A stretch of DNA of 42,745 bases from Ignavibacteriota bacterium (GCA_003820375.1 RPQH01000034.1:1-42745), one strand, 5' to 3'. Counted from the stretch's first letter, positions 16,773 to 24,644 are shown. Notes: generated from the letters alone by a model not told the origin. Numbers and translations: made by a program.

Positions 16773-17689
16773 TATTTTATAGTGATTGTATTTATTTGCT
16801 GATAAAGCTTTTGATTATTCCGCTCTTGCTTAATATTAACAAGCAAAAGCAATAAGTTGAGAACTGTAATTTCAAATATAAAATAAATGTACAGGTATCC
16901 TGTAAGAATGGAGATGAACAGCACTATCATCCGTGTGTTAGTAGTTAAGATGTTATAATACTTAAGTAATGATTTGTTAAGCCTTTTATATTCTTCGCTG
17001 ACCCATAGAGGAAACGATTCAGGGAATGCTTTAAGAGCTGCACTGCAAAGCTTTGTGAAATTCTTTGAAAGCAATTCCTGTTCTCTTGAATGCCCCATAT
17101 ATATCAGCATCAGGAATTTTTTGAAGAAATCATTTTTCCATGTTAAGCTTTGATATTTCTCTTTTATTTCAGCGGGACTATCAAGCTCACTATTCTTATT
17201 GAGAACAAAATACAAGTACGCAGTTCTGTACAGGTCAGCCATTGCGGATTGAATTGAATGGCTCATAGCTGATATTAAAGCGATACCTATTATCCAAATA
17301 CCGGCTGAACCTTCATTTGCCATCCTCATGGATACATGAACGTAAATGCTTATGAACACTATATTACCGGCAAATCCATCCAGCACCCTGCCGTACTTTG
17401 ACCGTATGCCGGTTAACCTGGCAAGCTGGCCGTCCGCACTGTCAAGTGTTTCTGCAAAGACAAGAAAAGCAATTCCTGTAATATTTAATGCGATATCGTT
17501 GTAAAAAAACAGATGTCCTGCTATTACTCCAAACAGAATGCTTGTTAGTGTTACGGTATTCGGAGTTATACTTAGTTTCTTACATAAGAGTGCAATATAA
17601 TATCCTAACGGACGGTAGAATATTATATCAAGTGTTTCTTCCGTATCGTATGACTTATATGTTAATTCAACCTGCTGCATTTTACTCAT
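16772..17689 (-). CDS. CDP-alcohol phosphatidyltransferase family membrane enzyme
   Basis: The family joins a CDP-activated group and an alcohol to make phospholipid head groups such as phosphatidylinositol phosphate. The 305-residue product has several hydrophobic segments (about 28-38, 46-62, 68-80, 106-145, 245-290). The signature is at residues 83-108: D83, D86-G87, A90-R91, G100 and D104 are all present, but the fourth Asp of D(x2)DG(x2)AR(x8)G(x3)D(x3)D is Gly108, followed by Asn109. The family's proposed base is therefore missing or shifted. ATG overlaps the preceding stop (ATGA). With a nucleotidyltransferase in the operon, CDP-inositol could be the activated partner instead of CDP-diacylglycerol (inference). 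Confidence 0.9.
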   Translation of the reverse strand: MSKMQQVELTYKSYDTEETLDIIFYRPLGYYIALLCKKLSITPNTVTLTSILFGVIAGHLFFYNDIALNITGIAFLVFAETLDSADGQLARLTGIRSKYGRVLDGFAGNIVFISIYVHVSMRMANEGSAGIWIIGIALISAMSHSIQSAMADLYRTAYLYFVLNKNSELDSPAEIKEKYQSLTWKNDFFKKFLMLIYMGHSREQELLSKNFTKLCSAALKAFPESFPLWVSEEYKRLNKSLLKYYNILTTNTRMIVLFISILTGYLYIYFIFEITVLNLLLLLVNIKQERNNQKLYQQINTITIK

Positions 17690-19044
17690 ACATTAATTTT
17701 ATCTGCTGCAACGGTGAATGCTTCCTGCATTATATTTATGCCTTCTTCGGCAATCTCTTTGGAAATAACTAACGGAGGATTTATCCTGATATCAGGGTTA
17801 TATCCCATAACTATCAATCCTCTCTTCAGGCATTCCAGGAATATCATCTGTGTATATTTCTTATCCAGCTTTACTTTTGAACCTTTATCTTTTACCAGTT
17901 CAATTCCTATCATCAAACCTTTACCTCTTACATCACCTACAAAAGGAAATATATCCTTAAACTCATTGAACCGTTCAAGCATGTATGCTCCAACAGCAGC
18001 AGAGTTTTCAACAAGACCTTCATCAATGATAGTATTTACTGTCGCAAGTGCAGCAGTGGATGCAAGCGGATTTCCTCCATAGCTGGAAGAGCTTCCGCTG
18101 GGATTGGCAAACGGTTTCGAAAATATTATTTCTTCCCTCGACATTAACCCGGTCATCGGGTAACCGCCGCCGAATCCTTTACCAATTGTTATGATATCAG
18201 GAACGACATTAAAATGCTCACAACCAAACATCCTGCCTGTTCTGCCGAAGCCGGTTATCATTTCATCAGCAATCAGCAAGGCACCTATCTCATTAGCAAG
18301 CTCTCTTAACTTCAATAAGAATCCTTCGGGAGGAACAATATTACCTGCTGTACCCTGGATTGGCTCAACGACTATTGCTGCAATATTGTTTGTTGTTTCA
18401 TACCGTATTTTCTTCCTGATAAAATCTACACACATCCAGTCACACTTATCTATAGTTGTATTGAAGGGACAGTGACGGCAATCTGCATAAGGTGTTGAGT
18501 AATATCCCGGGGGAAGGGGACCTAAACCATACTTAAATGTATCACTTAATAATCCCAGCACTCCCATTGTTTTTCCGTGAAAACCATTCCAGAAGCCAAG
18601 AAATTCTGTTTTCCCGGTATAAGACTTAGCAAGGCGAAGCGCCGCTTCAACTGCTTCAGCCCCACTGCTGTAATATTGTGTTCTTGTTAAATCACCGACC
18701 GCAATCTTTGAAAGTAATATTGAAAGCTCTACCCTGTTCTTTGATGCAAAGCTTCCAACATGTATGTTCTCAAGCTGCTCGGTCATCATCTTTACATATG
18801 AAGGATGATTATAGCCTAATGCAGCAACTCCCACACCTGCGAAGAAGTCTATATATTTATTTCCATCAACATCCTGAATTATACAGCCTTCTCCTTTTTC
18901 AGGGACTATCTTTGATGATGTAGCTATAGTCTGTATTCCCGGTGAGATGTAATCCTGTTCAAGCTCAAACAATTCAAGCGACTTGGGTCCGGGGACTTCA
19001 GTTACTATTTCAGCATACTTTGTCGTGATATGGTTAACTTTCAT
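17686..19044 (-). CDS. Class III PLP-dependent aminotransferase
   Basis: The 452-residue product has class III marks: GCIIQDVDGNKYIDFFAGVG (about 53-72), YYSSGAEAVEAALRLAKSYT, FWNGFHGKTMGVLGL, IVVEPIQGTAGN, LLIADEMITGFGRTGRMFGC and IITIGKGFGGGYPMTG with the PLP lysine. A cysteine group (DCRHCPFN ... KCDWMC, about 192-208) resembles the C-x2-C-P insert of GABA-transaminase relatives. The class moves amino groups from omega-amino acids or amines to keto acids, or onto ketosugars and ketocyclitols. In this operon, amination of an inosose made by the Gfo/Idh enzyme is plausible; an ordinary amino-acid role cannot be excluded. It overlaps both neighbours (11 and 4 bases). Confidence 0.88.
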   Translation of the reverse strand: MKVNHITTKYAEIVTEVPGPKSLELFELEQDYISPGIQTIATSSKIVPEKGEGCIIQDVDGNKYIDFFAGVGVAALGYNHPSYVKMMTEQLENIHVGSFASKNRVELSILLSKIAVGDLTRTQYYSSGAEAVEAALRLAKSYTGKTEFLGFWNGFHGKTMGVLGLLSDTFKYGLGPLPPGYYSTPYADCRHCPFNTTIDKCDWMCVDFIRKKIRYETTNNIAAIVVEPIQGTAGNIVPPEGFLLKLRELANEIGALLIADEMITGFGRTGRMFGCEHFNVVPDIITIGKGFGGGYPMTGLMSREEIIFSKPFANPSGSSSSYGGNPLASTAALATVNTIIDEGLVENSAAVGAYMLERFNEFKDIFPFVGDVRGKGLMIGIELVKDKGSKVKLDKKYTQMIFLECLKRGLIVMGYNPDIRINPPLVISKEIAEEGINIMQEAFTVAADKINV

Positions 19045-19846
19045 ACTCCTCTACCTTCCTGTAAATTAAATTTGCTATTAGCTGACTTGCCTTATCACGG
19101 ACAGGAGCAAAGCTTGGCCAGTCATTAATATCAATAATTATAATTTCTGATTCGGGTGTTATTATCGCATCTCCGCCATAAATATATAATCCAAGAGTTT
19201 CAGCAGATCTGTCTGCAAGTTCAATTAACTTAGCTTCATCGAATTTAGTGTGATATTCTCCGTTTAAATGATACCAGTAAAAGAAATCTGTTTCACGTAT
19301 TGCATAAAACTTAACCGTATCTCCAATGAGATGTTTCTGTATAATTGCTGAAGTAATTCCTCTCCTGTGAAATTCCTTCAGCATTGTCTCCATTTCATTC
19401 ATGCTGTAAACAAGGCTGACATCTTCTTTATGTACAGCATGTGCATCACCGCGTTTCAGCCATACCTTCTGTTTTATATCTTCAAGCTCTATACCATTAT
19501 TTGTTGTAACAATTCTACTTTCAGGAAATGGTATACCATTACCGGGAAGCAGCTTTACCATATTATACCGGTAGCAATTAATTACGCTTTGCGGTGAATT
19601 AATTACAAGCTTTTTATTTTCAGCAACTTTCAGCAATGTCTTGGAGCCAATAAGCCCCTGTACCATGGAAAATATAAATTGTTCTTCTATTAAACCCTGC
19701 ATAAGAACACTTTCGTCGTACATTTTCACTTCGCAGCCAAGTTTTTGCAGCTCTTCTGCTGTCTTATTAATGATAAGGAAATCATTTAAAACATGGTTCG
19801 GTGAAAACTCCGTTTGACGGCTTATACCTGCTAATTTTAATTTCAT
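19034..19846 (-). CDS. ATP-grasp ligase-like enzyme (RimK-like)
   Basis: The 270-residue product has an N-terminal alpha/beta domain (KLAGISRQTEFSPNH, 1-90), then VINSPQSVINCYRYNMVKLL, a nucleotide-binding strand KQKVWLKRGDAHAVH (about 129-143), AIIQKHLIGDTVKFYAI (about 173-189) and the metal-binding end IIIDINDWPSFAPVR (about 243-258). ATP-grasp enzymes form an acyl phosphate and ligate it to an amine or thiol; inositol polyphosphate kinases of the ITPK type share the fold. Both readings would fit an inositol-lipid operon: aminoacylation of an amino-cyclitol, or phosphorylation. Sequence alone does not decide. It overlaps the aminotransferase gene by 11 bases and follows mlaD by seven. Confidence 0.8.
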   Translation of the reverse strand: MKLKLAGISRQTEFSPNHVLNDFLIINKTAEELQKLGCEVKMYDESVLMQGLIEEQFIFSMVQGLIGSKTLLKVAENKKLVINSPQSVINCYRYNMVKLLPGNGIPFPESRIVTTNNGIELEDIKQKVWLKRGDAHAVHKEDVSLVYSMNEMETMLKEFHRRGITSAIIQKHLIGDTVKFYAIRETDFFYWYHLNGEYHTKFDEAKLIELADRSAETLGLYIYGGDAIITPESEIIIIDINDWPSFAPVRDKASQLIANLIYRKVEEYES

Positions 19847-19853
19847 ATTTTAA

Positions 19854-20804
19854 TTAAAATATTGATATACTAAAGTATCTTCCCGGATTCTTTTTTATAT
19901 CGGCAATAAGTAGTCTCAATTGTGCCAAAAGCTCATTGATGCGTCCGTATGCTTCGTTTTCATTCAGCAAGGCTCCAACAGTGCTTGTAGTGTCCTGTGT
20001 CTTGGATATCAGTTCGTTTGCTTTGTCGGTAAAATCATTCATCTGTGCAAAAAGTTTATCATCCATTATAAGCTTGCCAAGCGTGCCTTTACCGTACTTC
20101 AATGAATCGGTAACTATCTTCAGGTCAGTAGTAACCGAAGCAATTTGTTCGTAAAGAACCGGGTCGTATATGGCTCTTCCTAAAAATCCTTTTCTTCCCT
20201 GTATTGCACCTGCAACTGAGTTCATAGAACCTACAAAGTTATTTAAGCCGTCATATACAGCCGGGTCTTTTACAAATTTACCTAGTGTTCCCCTGCCTTC
20301 ATTCACATCGTTTAGCACAAGTTTTATTTCACTTACTGTCGATGAAAAATCATTTAATGCGGTTTTCACATCAGATGCAAGTGATGCGAGGTCCATTGAC
20401 TGCTTAACCGGAAGGTAATCGTTTTCGCTTAAAGGCACCTGGCCTTGCTGCCCGATGGAAACATCTATATATTTGTCGCCGAGCAAGCCAATGGTTTTTA
20501 TTGTTGCTTCAGAATTTTTAGTAACCTGCTTCCTGAATCTCTCGTTTAAATTTAAAGTTACGGTAATCCCGTTCTTACCGTTTTGATTATCGAATTCTAT
20601 CGCCTTAACGGAACCGACCTTTAAACCGCCAAGGGTGACCATAGAACCTTCAGCTAAACCTTCAACATTATCTACGAATAATTTCAAATCATATGTATCG
20701 GAAAAAGTGTTGCTTTCATTTCCGACAATAAATATAAACACAAAGAAAATAATCAAACCAATAAAAACAGTTATTCCAACTTTTAGTGAGGATAAATTTT
20801 TCAT
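19854..20804 (-). CDS. mlaD: MCE-domain (MlaD-like) substrate-binding protein of a lipid ABC transporter
   Basis: The 316-residue product has one N-terminal transmembrane helix (about 8-27) and an MCE domain (about 37-117): LKLFVDNVEGLAEGSMVTLG, GLKVGSVKAIEF and TIGLLGDKYIDVSIG. A long helical C-terminal part (about 130-300) includes repeated RGTLGKFVKDPAVYDGL, RKGFLGRAIYDPVLYEQI and KGTLGKLIMDDKLFAQM units. MCE proteins form hexamers in the periplasm that pass phospholipids between membranes, working with MlaE and MlaF. It forms an ATGA overlap with mlaF. Its place within a lipid-synthesis operon suggests the exported lipid is the product of that operon. Confidence 0.9.
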   Translation of the reverse strand: MKNLSSLKVGITVFIGLIIFFVFIFIVGNESNTFSDTYDLKLFVDNVEGLAEGSMVTLGGLKVGSVKAIEFDNQNGKNGITVTLNLNERFRKQVTKNSEATIKTIGLLGDKYIDVSIGQQGQVPLSENDYLPVKQSMDLASLASDVKTALNDFSSTVSEIKLVLNDVNEGRGTLGKFVKDPAVYDGLNNFVGSMNSVAGAIQGRKGFLGRAIYDPVLYEQIASVTTDLKIVTDSLKYGKGTLGKLIMDDKLFAQMNDFTDKANELISKTQDTTSTVGALLNENEAYGRINELLAQLRLLIADIKKNPGRYFSISIF

Positions 20805-21574
20805 ACTTTCTCTTCTCTTTTACTTAATACTTTGTTATATAAATTAGCTTCTGCTTTTATTTCTGACAAGAACTCGCTGTTAGCTCCATCTTCCTCTTCG
20901 AGCAAAGAATCAATTGAACCTGATTCTTTAATTTTACCGTCTTCAATTACAGCGAACTTATCACCCACAGCAATTGCATCTTTTATAATATGAGTTACAA
21001 CAACCGATGTAGCCCCTCTTTCCTGTATCTTATTTATCATCTCAATAATTACTTCGCTGTTAACCGGGTCAAGTCCGGTAGTCGGTTCATCATATAAGAT
21101 GATATCAGGATGGAAAGCAATTGCCCTGGCAATTGCAACACGTTTTTTCATTCCTCCGCTCAGCTCTTCAGGATATTTATTTTCTGTACCGTCAAGGTTA
21201 ACGAATGACAAACACTCTTTAACACGCTCTCTTGTTTCTGCAGGTGATAATGCATGATGTTCATTCAGGAAATATGCCACATTCTCTTCAACATTCAATG
21301 AATCAAACAATGCATTACCCTGGAAGACAACTGCCATTTTAGTCCTTAACGGAAAGAGCTCATTATCCGATAAGCCGACAATGTTTACGCCATCTATTTT
21401 TACTGAACCGTTTTCCGGTTTCAGCAAGCCTACTATTACTTTGATAATCGTACTTTTCCCGGCACCGCTGGGACCAAGTATTACTGTTGTCTTGCCGTTC
21501 TCAATTGTAAGATTAACATTCCTTAAAACATAATTGCCGTTAAATGCCAGTGACACGTTTTCCAGTTCAATCAT
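20801..21574 (-). CDS. mlaF: MlaF-like ATP-binding protein of a lipid ABC transporter
   Basis: The 257-residue ATPase has Walker A GPSGAGKST (about 36-44), Q-loop MAVVFQGNALFDSL, signature ELSGGMKKRVAIARA, Walker B IILYDEPTTGLDP and the switch His in VVVTHI. The FQGNALFDSL and GGMKKR forms are typical of the MlaF/Ttg2A group that partners MCE proteins. The frame extends to 21586, but ATG at 21574 is preferred: it has GGGAGG just upstream (21584-21579) and an ATGA overlap with the mlaE stop. It powers lipid movement by the MlaE/MlaD complex. Confidence 0.92.
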   Translation of the reverse strand: MIELENVSLAFNGNYVLRNVNLTIENGKTTVILGPSGAGKSTIIKVIVGLLKPENGSVKIDGVNIVGLSDNELFPLRTKMAVVFQGNALFDSLNVEENVAYFLNEHHALSPAETRERVKECLSFVNLDGTENKYPEELSGGMKKRVAIARAIAFHPDIILYDEPTTGLDPVNSEVIIEMINKIQERGATSVVVTHIIKDAIAVGDKFAVIEDGKIKESGSIDSLLEEEDGANSEFLSEIKAEANLYNKVLSKREEKV

Positions 21575-22344
21575 AACACCTCCCATACCACCTTAGTAAA
21601 AATAAAATCGACAGCTAAAATAACAACAGAAGAAACAACGACAGCATTTATTGTAGCCCTACCGAGCCCCCTGTTACCGCCTGATGTAGCAAGCCCGTAT
21701 GAACAGCTTATACTTGCAATAAAAAAGCCGAAAAATACAGGCTTTAAGAACCCTACAAACAAGTCTTTCATCTGCAGTCCATAAATTGCAGAATGCCAGA
21801 AAAATGATGCATCATTGTTCATCCATAAATCTGATACAATCATACCGGCGACAATACCGACTAAATCGGCAATCAATGTTAACGGCAGAAACATTATCAA
21901 AGATGCAACCGTCCTGGGTACAACAAGCTTATGAATCGGGTTGACACCGAATGCTTTCAGAGCATCCACCTGCTCACTTAACTGCATCGCGCCAATTTCC
22001 GTAGCGTTCTTAGCCCCGGTTCTTGCAGCAAGCAATAAGCCTGTTATTACGGGACCGAGCTCCCTTACCATTCCAAGTGCTACTGCCCTGCCAACCATTG
22101 TTTTAGCTCCGAACGTTTCAAACCTGTACCCTATTTCAATTGACATAATAATCCCAACGAACAAACCGCCAAGAAATACAATAGGAAATGACTGAGCGCC
22201 AATAAGGTACATCTCCTGCAGTGTTTCTTTCCTGTAACGGACTGCGGCTTTCAATCCTTTGAATATTTCAATCGAATTAAGTGTGTAGTTCTGCAGCGTG
22301 AGCAGAAAACTTTCAACAGGATTTAACTGCCCGGCATTTATCAA
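21571..22344 (-). CDS. mlaE: MlaE-like permease of a lipid ABC transporter
   Basis: The 257-residue permease has about five to six membrane segments and the family's conserved stretch VRELGPVITGLLLAARTGAK, IGAMQLSEQVDALKAFGVNP, and LVVPRTVASLIMFLPLT. The N-terminal amphipathic part (1-45) and FVGIIMSIEIGYRFETFGA also fit. It starts with a four-base ATGA overlap with the nucleotidyltransferase gene upstream. With mlaF and mlaD it makes a minimal MCE transporter; no MlaC- or MlaB-like gene and no outer-membrane partner are found nearby. Confidence 0.92.
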   Translation of the reverse strand: MINAGQLNPVESFLLTLQNYTLNSIEIFKGLKAAVRYRKETLQEMYLIGAQSFPIVFLGGLFVGIIMSIEIGYRFETFGAKTMVGRAVALGMVRELGPVITGLLLAARTGAKNATEIGAMQLSEQVDALKAFGVNPIHKLVVPRTVASLIMFLPLTLIADLVGIVAGMIVSDLWMNNDASFFWHSAIYGLQMKDLFVGFLKPVFFGFFIASISCSYGLATSGGNRGLGRATINAVVVSSVVILAVDFIFTKVVWEVL

Positions 22345-23066
22345 GCTTTAATATTTCCTTTCAAAGTTATTTTACTTAAGAAATTCTCCGCTTCAGCTAT
22401 ATCTTTAATATGGTCTACATCTATCATTTTTTTAAACTTAAATGCTTTTAATGTATAACCTTCATCAAGCATTAACTTTAAAAAATTTCTTAATCTTGAA
22501 ACACCTGATGTTAATGCTTTATTAACAATATTAAAAACAGAAGGTGAAAAAAAATATAATCCTCCTGTTACATATTTGATCCCGTCATAATTATCACTAA
22601 ATTCTTTAATATCATTGTTTTGTAACAGATTCACATACAGGGGATTCTCGTCGTCAATAAAATTAGTCACAGCAAGCACACCGTCTGCTTTTGTTAGGTT
22701 ATCGTTACAATAGTGTATGTAGTTCCTGAACTCATCCGGTGCAAAAACCGTATCCGCTGTTGAAAGGCAGAACGGACTGTCTTTTAATTGAGCAGACAAC
22801 TCTATCAGGCTGTGCATAGAGCTCGATGTTGATTTTACAATCAGGTGAAGCGGTATTCCAAAATCCTTAGTTGTAAGGTATTCTTTCAAATCGGGAGAAT
22901 GTTCATTAATTATACAATGTATCGAAGAGAAAGAATATTTCAGTGCTGAATTGATAATCCGCTCTATCATGGGTATACCTGATATTTCAACCAGCGGTTT
23001 TGAAATACTAATTCCTTCGCTTGTTAAACGGGAACCTTCACCTGCCGCTAATATTGCAAACTTCAT
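22341..23066 (-). CDS. Sugar/cyclitol-phosphate nucleotidyltransferase (NTP transferase)
   Basis: The 241-residue cytoplasmic product has the NTP-transferase signature AILAAGEGSRL (residues 4-14) followed by SKPLVEISGIPMIERII, the strand FCLSTADTVFAP (catalytic metal site) and a late MIDVDHIKDIAEAENFL. The family activates a phosphorylated sugar, cyclitol or choline with CTP, UTP or dTTP. With inositol-3-phosphate synthase and a CDP-alcohol transferase in the same operon, CTP:inositol-phosphate cytidylyltransferase, as known from archaeal and thermophile di-inositol-phosphate pathways, is the leading idea. A generic sugar-nucleotide role remains possible. It follows marR by six bases. Confidence 0.85.
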   Translation of the reverse strand: MKFAILAAGEGSRLTSEGISISKPLVEISGIPMIERIINSALKYSFSSIHCIINEHSPDLKEYLTTKDFGIPLHLIVKSTSSSMHSLIELSAQLKDSPFCLSTADTVFAPDEFRNYIHYCNDNLTKADGVLAVTNFIDDENPLYVNLLQNNDIKEFSDNYDGIKYVTGGLYFFSPSVFNIVNKALTSGVSRLRNFLKLMLDEGYTLKAFKFKKMIDVDHIKDIAEAENFLSKITLKGNIKA

Positions 23067-23072
23067 TAATAG

Positions 23073-23612
23073 TTAATTGTGTTTAATTCCTAAAAAGCAT
23101 TTCTTGATATTTGACTCGAGCTTAAGCGATATATAATGCAGCTTAGTAAAACCGTCTTCAAGTATCTCCTGGTCTTTATCGCTTAATGTATTGAGTATCT
23201 TTGCATAGCTTTTTTTCAGGTCACCTGTACGCTTTTCTATTATTTCTTTTCCTTCTTTAGTTAAAGTAACAATCATCTTTCTTCTATCTTTGTGATGGAT
23301 ATCCCGCTGAACCAGCTTTGATTTTACAAGCCGGTCAACAAGCTGAGATGCTGTGCTTTGGGCAATTCTCATTCTATCGGATACATGATTTACCGAACAT
23401 TCATGTTCCTCACCGATTATCATCAGGGCAAGGTATTGGTTGAATGTTAAGGTGAACGAGAATCTTTTACCCCGTTTGTAAATGAAAGGTTCATCTTCCT
23501 GGTCAAGCATAAGATGATCCTGATGAATTTTGACAATTGAAGCCATGATAACCGGAAACATTCCGATAATCCTTTCCGCTCTATCGCGGGTTTTGTGTGG
23601 TATAAACAGCAT
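23073..23612 (-). CDS. MarR-family transcriptional regulator of the inositol-lipid operon
   Basis: The 179-residue product contains a winged helix-turn-helix: FTLTFNQYLALMII, CSVNHVSDRMRIAQSTASQLVDRLVKSKLV (recognition helix region, about residues 82-110) and the wing DIHHKDRRKMIVTLTKEG. MarR proteins bind palindromic DNA as dimers and release it on binding a small ligand. It is the first gene of the operon and has a large inverted repeat directly in front of its start, pointing to autoregulation. A C-terminal helical tail of about 25 residues is longer than usual. The ligand is unknown; a lipid or lipid precursor would suit the context. Confidence 0.92.
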   Translation of the reverse strand: MLFIPHKTRDRAERIIGMFPVIMASIVKIHQDHLMLDQEDEPFIYKRGKRFSFTLTFNQYLALMIIGEEHECSVNHVSDRMRIAQSTASQLVDRLVKSKLVQRDIHHKDRRKMIVTLTKEGKEIIEKRTGDLKKSYAKILNTLSDKDQEILEDGFTKLHYISLKLESNIKKCFLGIKHN

Positions 23613-23622
23613 AGGTTATAAT

Positions 23623-23659
23623 TTATATTGTATTACGATATAATTGTAATACAATATAA
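23623..23659 (-). promoter_or_regulatory. Operator-like inverted repeat in front of marR
   Basis: TTATATTGTATTAC (23623-23636) and GTAATACAATATAA (23646-23659) are exact inverted copies, 14 bp per arm, separated by nine bases. The element begins 11 bases upstream of the marR start codon. Position and symmetry suit a MarR dimer site. No other regulatory structure was seen in the divergent intergenic stretch 23613-23932. Confidence 0.75.
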
Positions 23660-23932
23660 AAAACTCTTCTCCGTTTGTCAAGTACAAAGTAAAAATTTTC
23701 AATTATTTAATGAAAAAACGAAGAAAATAATTCCCGTATTAGTTTATCAGTCTCAGCAGTGTGAATGCCCTGGCTTAAAATTAACCTGTGTGTTTACATA
23801 GGAGTAGAAGCAACTTGTCGAATTATTAATGCCTTCACAATATATTTAAATTGTAAACCATTTTTTCATTCTTGTTATATAATTCATTAATACATATATT
23901 TGTGGACTAATAAACTATCAGATATATTATTT

Positions 23933-24256
23933 ATGGAAAAGAAAATATTATACAATATGCATGCAGATGTATGTAAGGCTTTAGCTCATGAATTAAGAAT
24001 AGAGATAATTGATGTGCTTAAAGATAAAGAACTTAACTTTGGAGAAATTGCAAAAAGAACCGAAGTTGCTAAATCTAATCTTTCTCAGCACCTGACAGTC
24101 ATGGTTCAAAAAGGAATTCTTACTCACCGAAAAGAAGGATTATATGTTTATTATAAGCTGTCCAGTCCGAAAGTATATAAGGCATTTCGTATAATGAGGG
24201 AAGTATTAAAAGAGCGGATACATAAACAAAACGAGCTAATCAATAAATTCAAATAA
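23933..24256 (+). CDS. ArsR-family winged-helix transcriptional regulator
   Basis: The 107-residue product has the ArsR/SmtB fold: ALAHELRIEIIDVLKDKELN (helices 1-2), FGEIAKRTEVAKSNLSQHLTVM (recognition helix) and the wing ILTHRKEGLYVYYKL. A TTG at 23900 would add 11 residues, but ATG at 23933 fits the usual N-terminus. A single Cys in ADVCKALAHE (about residue 14) matches the first cysteine of ArsR metal or persulfide sensors, while the usual CVC in the recognition helix is absent. The DsrE gene lies 34 bases downstream, so sulfur or redox sensing is a reasonable guess. Confidence 0.88.
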   Translation: MEKKILYNMHADVCKALAHELRIEIIDVLKDKELNFGEIAKRTEVAKSNLSQHLTVMVQKGILTHRKEGLYVYYKLSSPKVYKAFRIMREVLKERIHKQNELINKFK

Positions 24257-24290
24257 TATTTTATAAACATTTTAGAAATCCTTTAATAAA

Positions 24291-24644
24291 ATGAAAGTAC
24301 TTATAATAATTCATGATGCTCCGTATGGCAATGAAAAAGCTTATAATGCTTTAAGGCAAGCAATGATGGTGCAAAAAGAACATTCAGAAATTAGTCTCAG
24401 GATATTTCTGATGGCTGATTCTGTTACCTGTGCAATTAAAGACCAAATTACACCTAACGGTTATTATAATATCGAACGGATGTTAAAATCTATCCTCTGC
24501 AACCGCGGAGAAATAAAACTTTGCGGGACTTGTTTGGATGCAAGGGGGCTTAAAGATACTCTGATGCTTGAGGGAACACAGAGAAGTACAATGTCTGAAT
24601 TTACAAATTGGGTGCTTGATTCCGATAAGGTAATTTCATTTTAG
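24291..24644 (+). CDS. DsrE/YchN-like sulfur-relay protein
   Basis: The 117-residue cytoplasmic protein matches DsrE/DsrF-like folds: KVLIIIHDAPYGNEKAYNAL at the N-terminus and the C-terminal motif KLCGTCLDARGLKD (about 82-95), where the Cys pair is the conserved sulfur-carrying site of the YchN subgroup. A further Cys is in SILCNRGE. DsrE-like proteins carry sulfane sulfur or act in small oligomers in sulfur relay. It is paired with an upstream ArsR regulator, a combination often seen in sulfide or persulfide response modules. The exact substrate is unknown. Confidence 0.85.
   Translation: MKVLIIIHDAPYGNEKAYNALRQAMMVQKEHSEISLRIFLMADSVTCAIKDQITPNGYYNIERMLKSILCNRGEIKLCGTCLDARGLKDTLMLEGTQRSTMSEFTNWVLDSDKVISF

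Noticed and set aside
17714..18082. 122-codon frame antisense to the aminotransferase
   Set aside because: It is a shadow of a strongly conserved gene on the other strand, without its own signal or family match.
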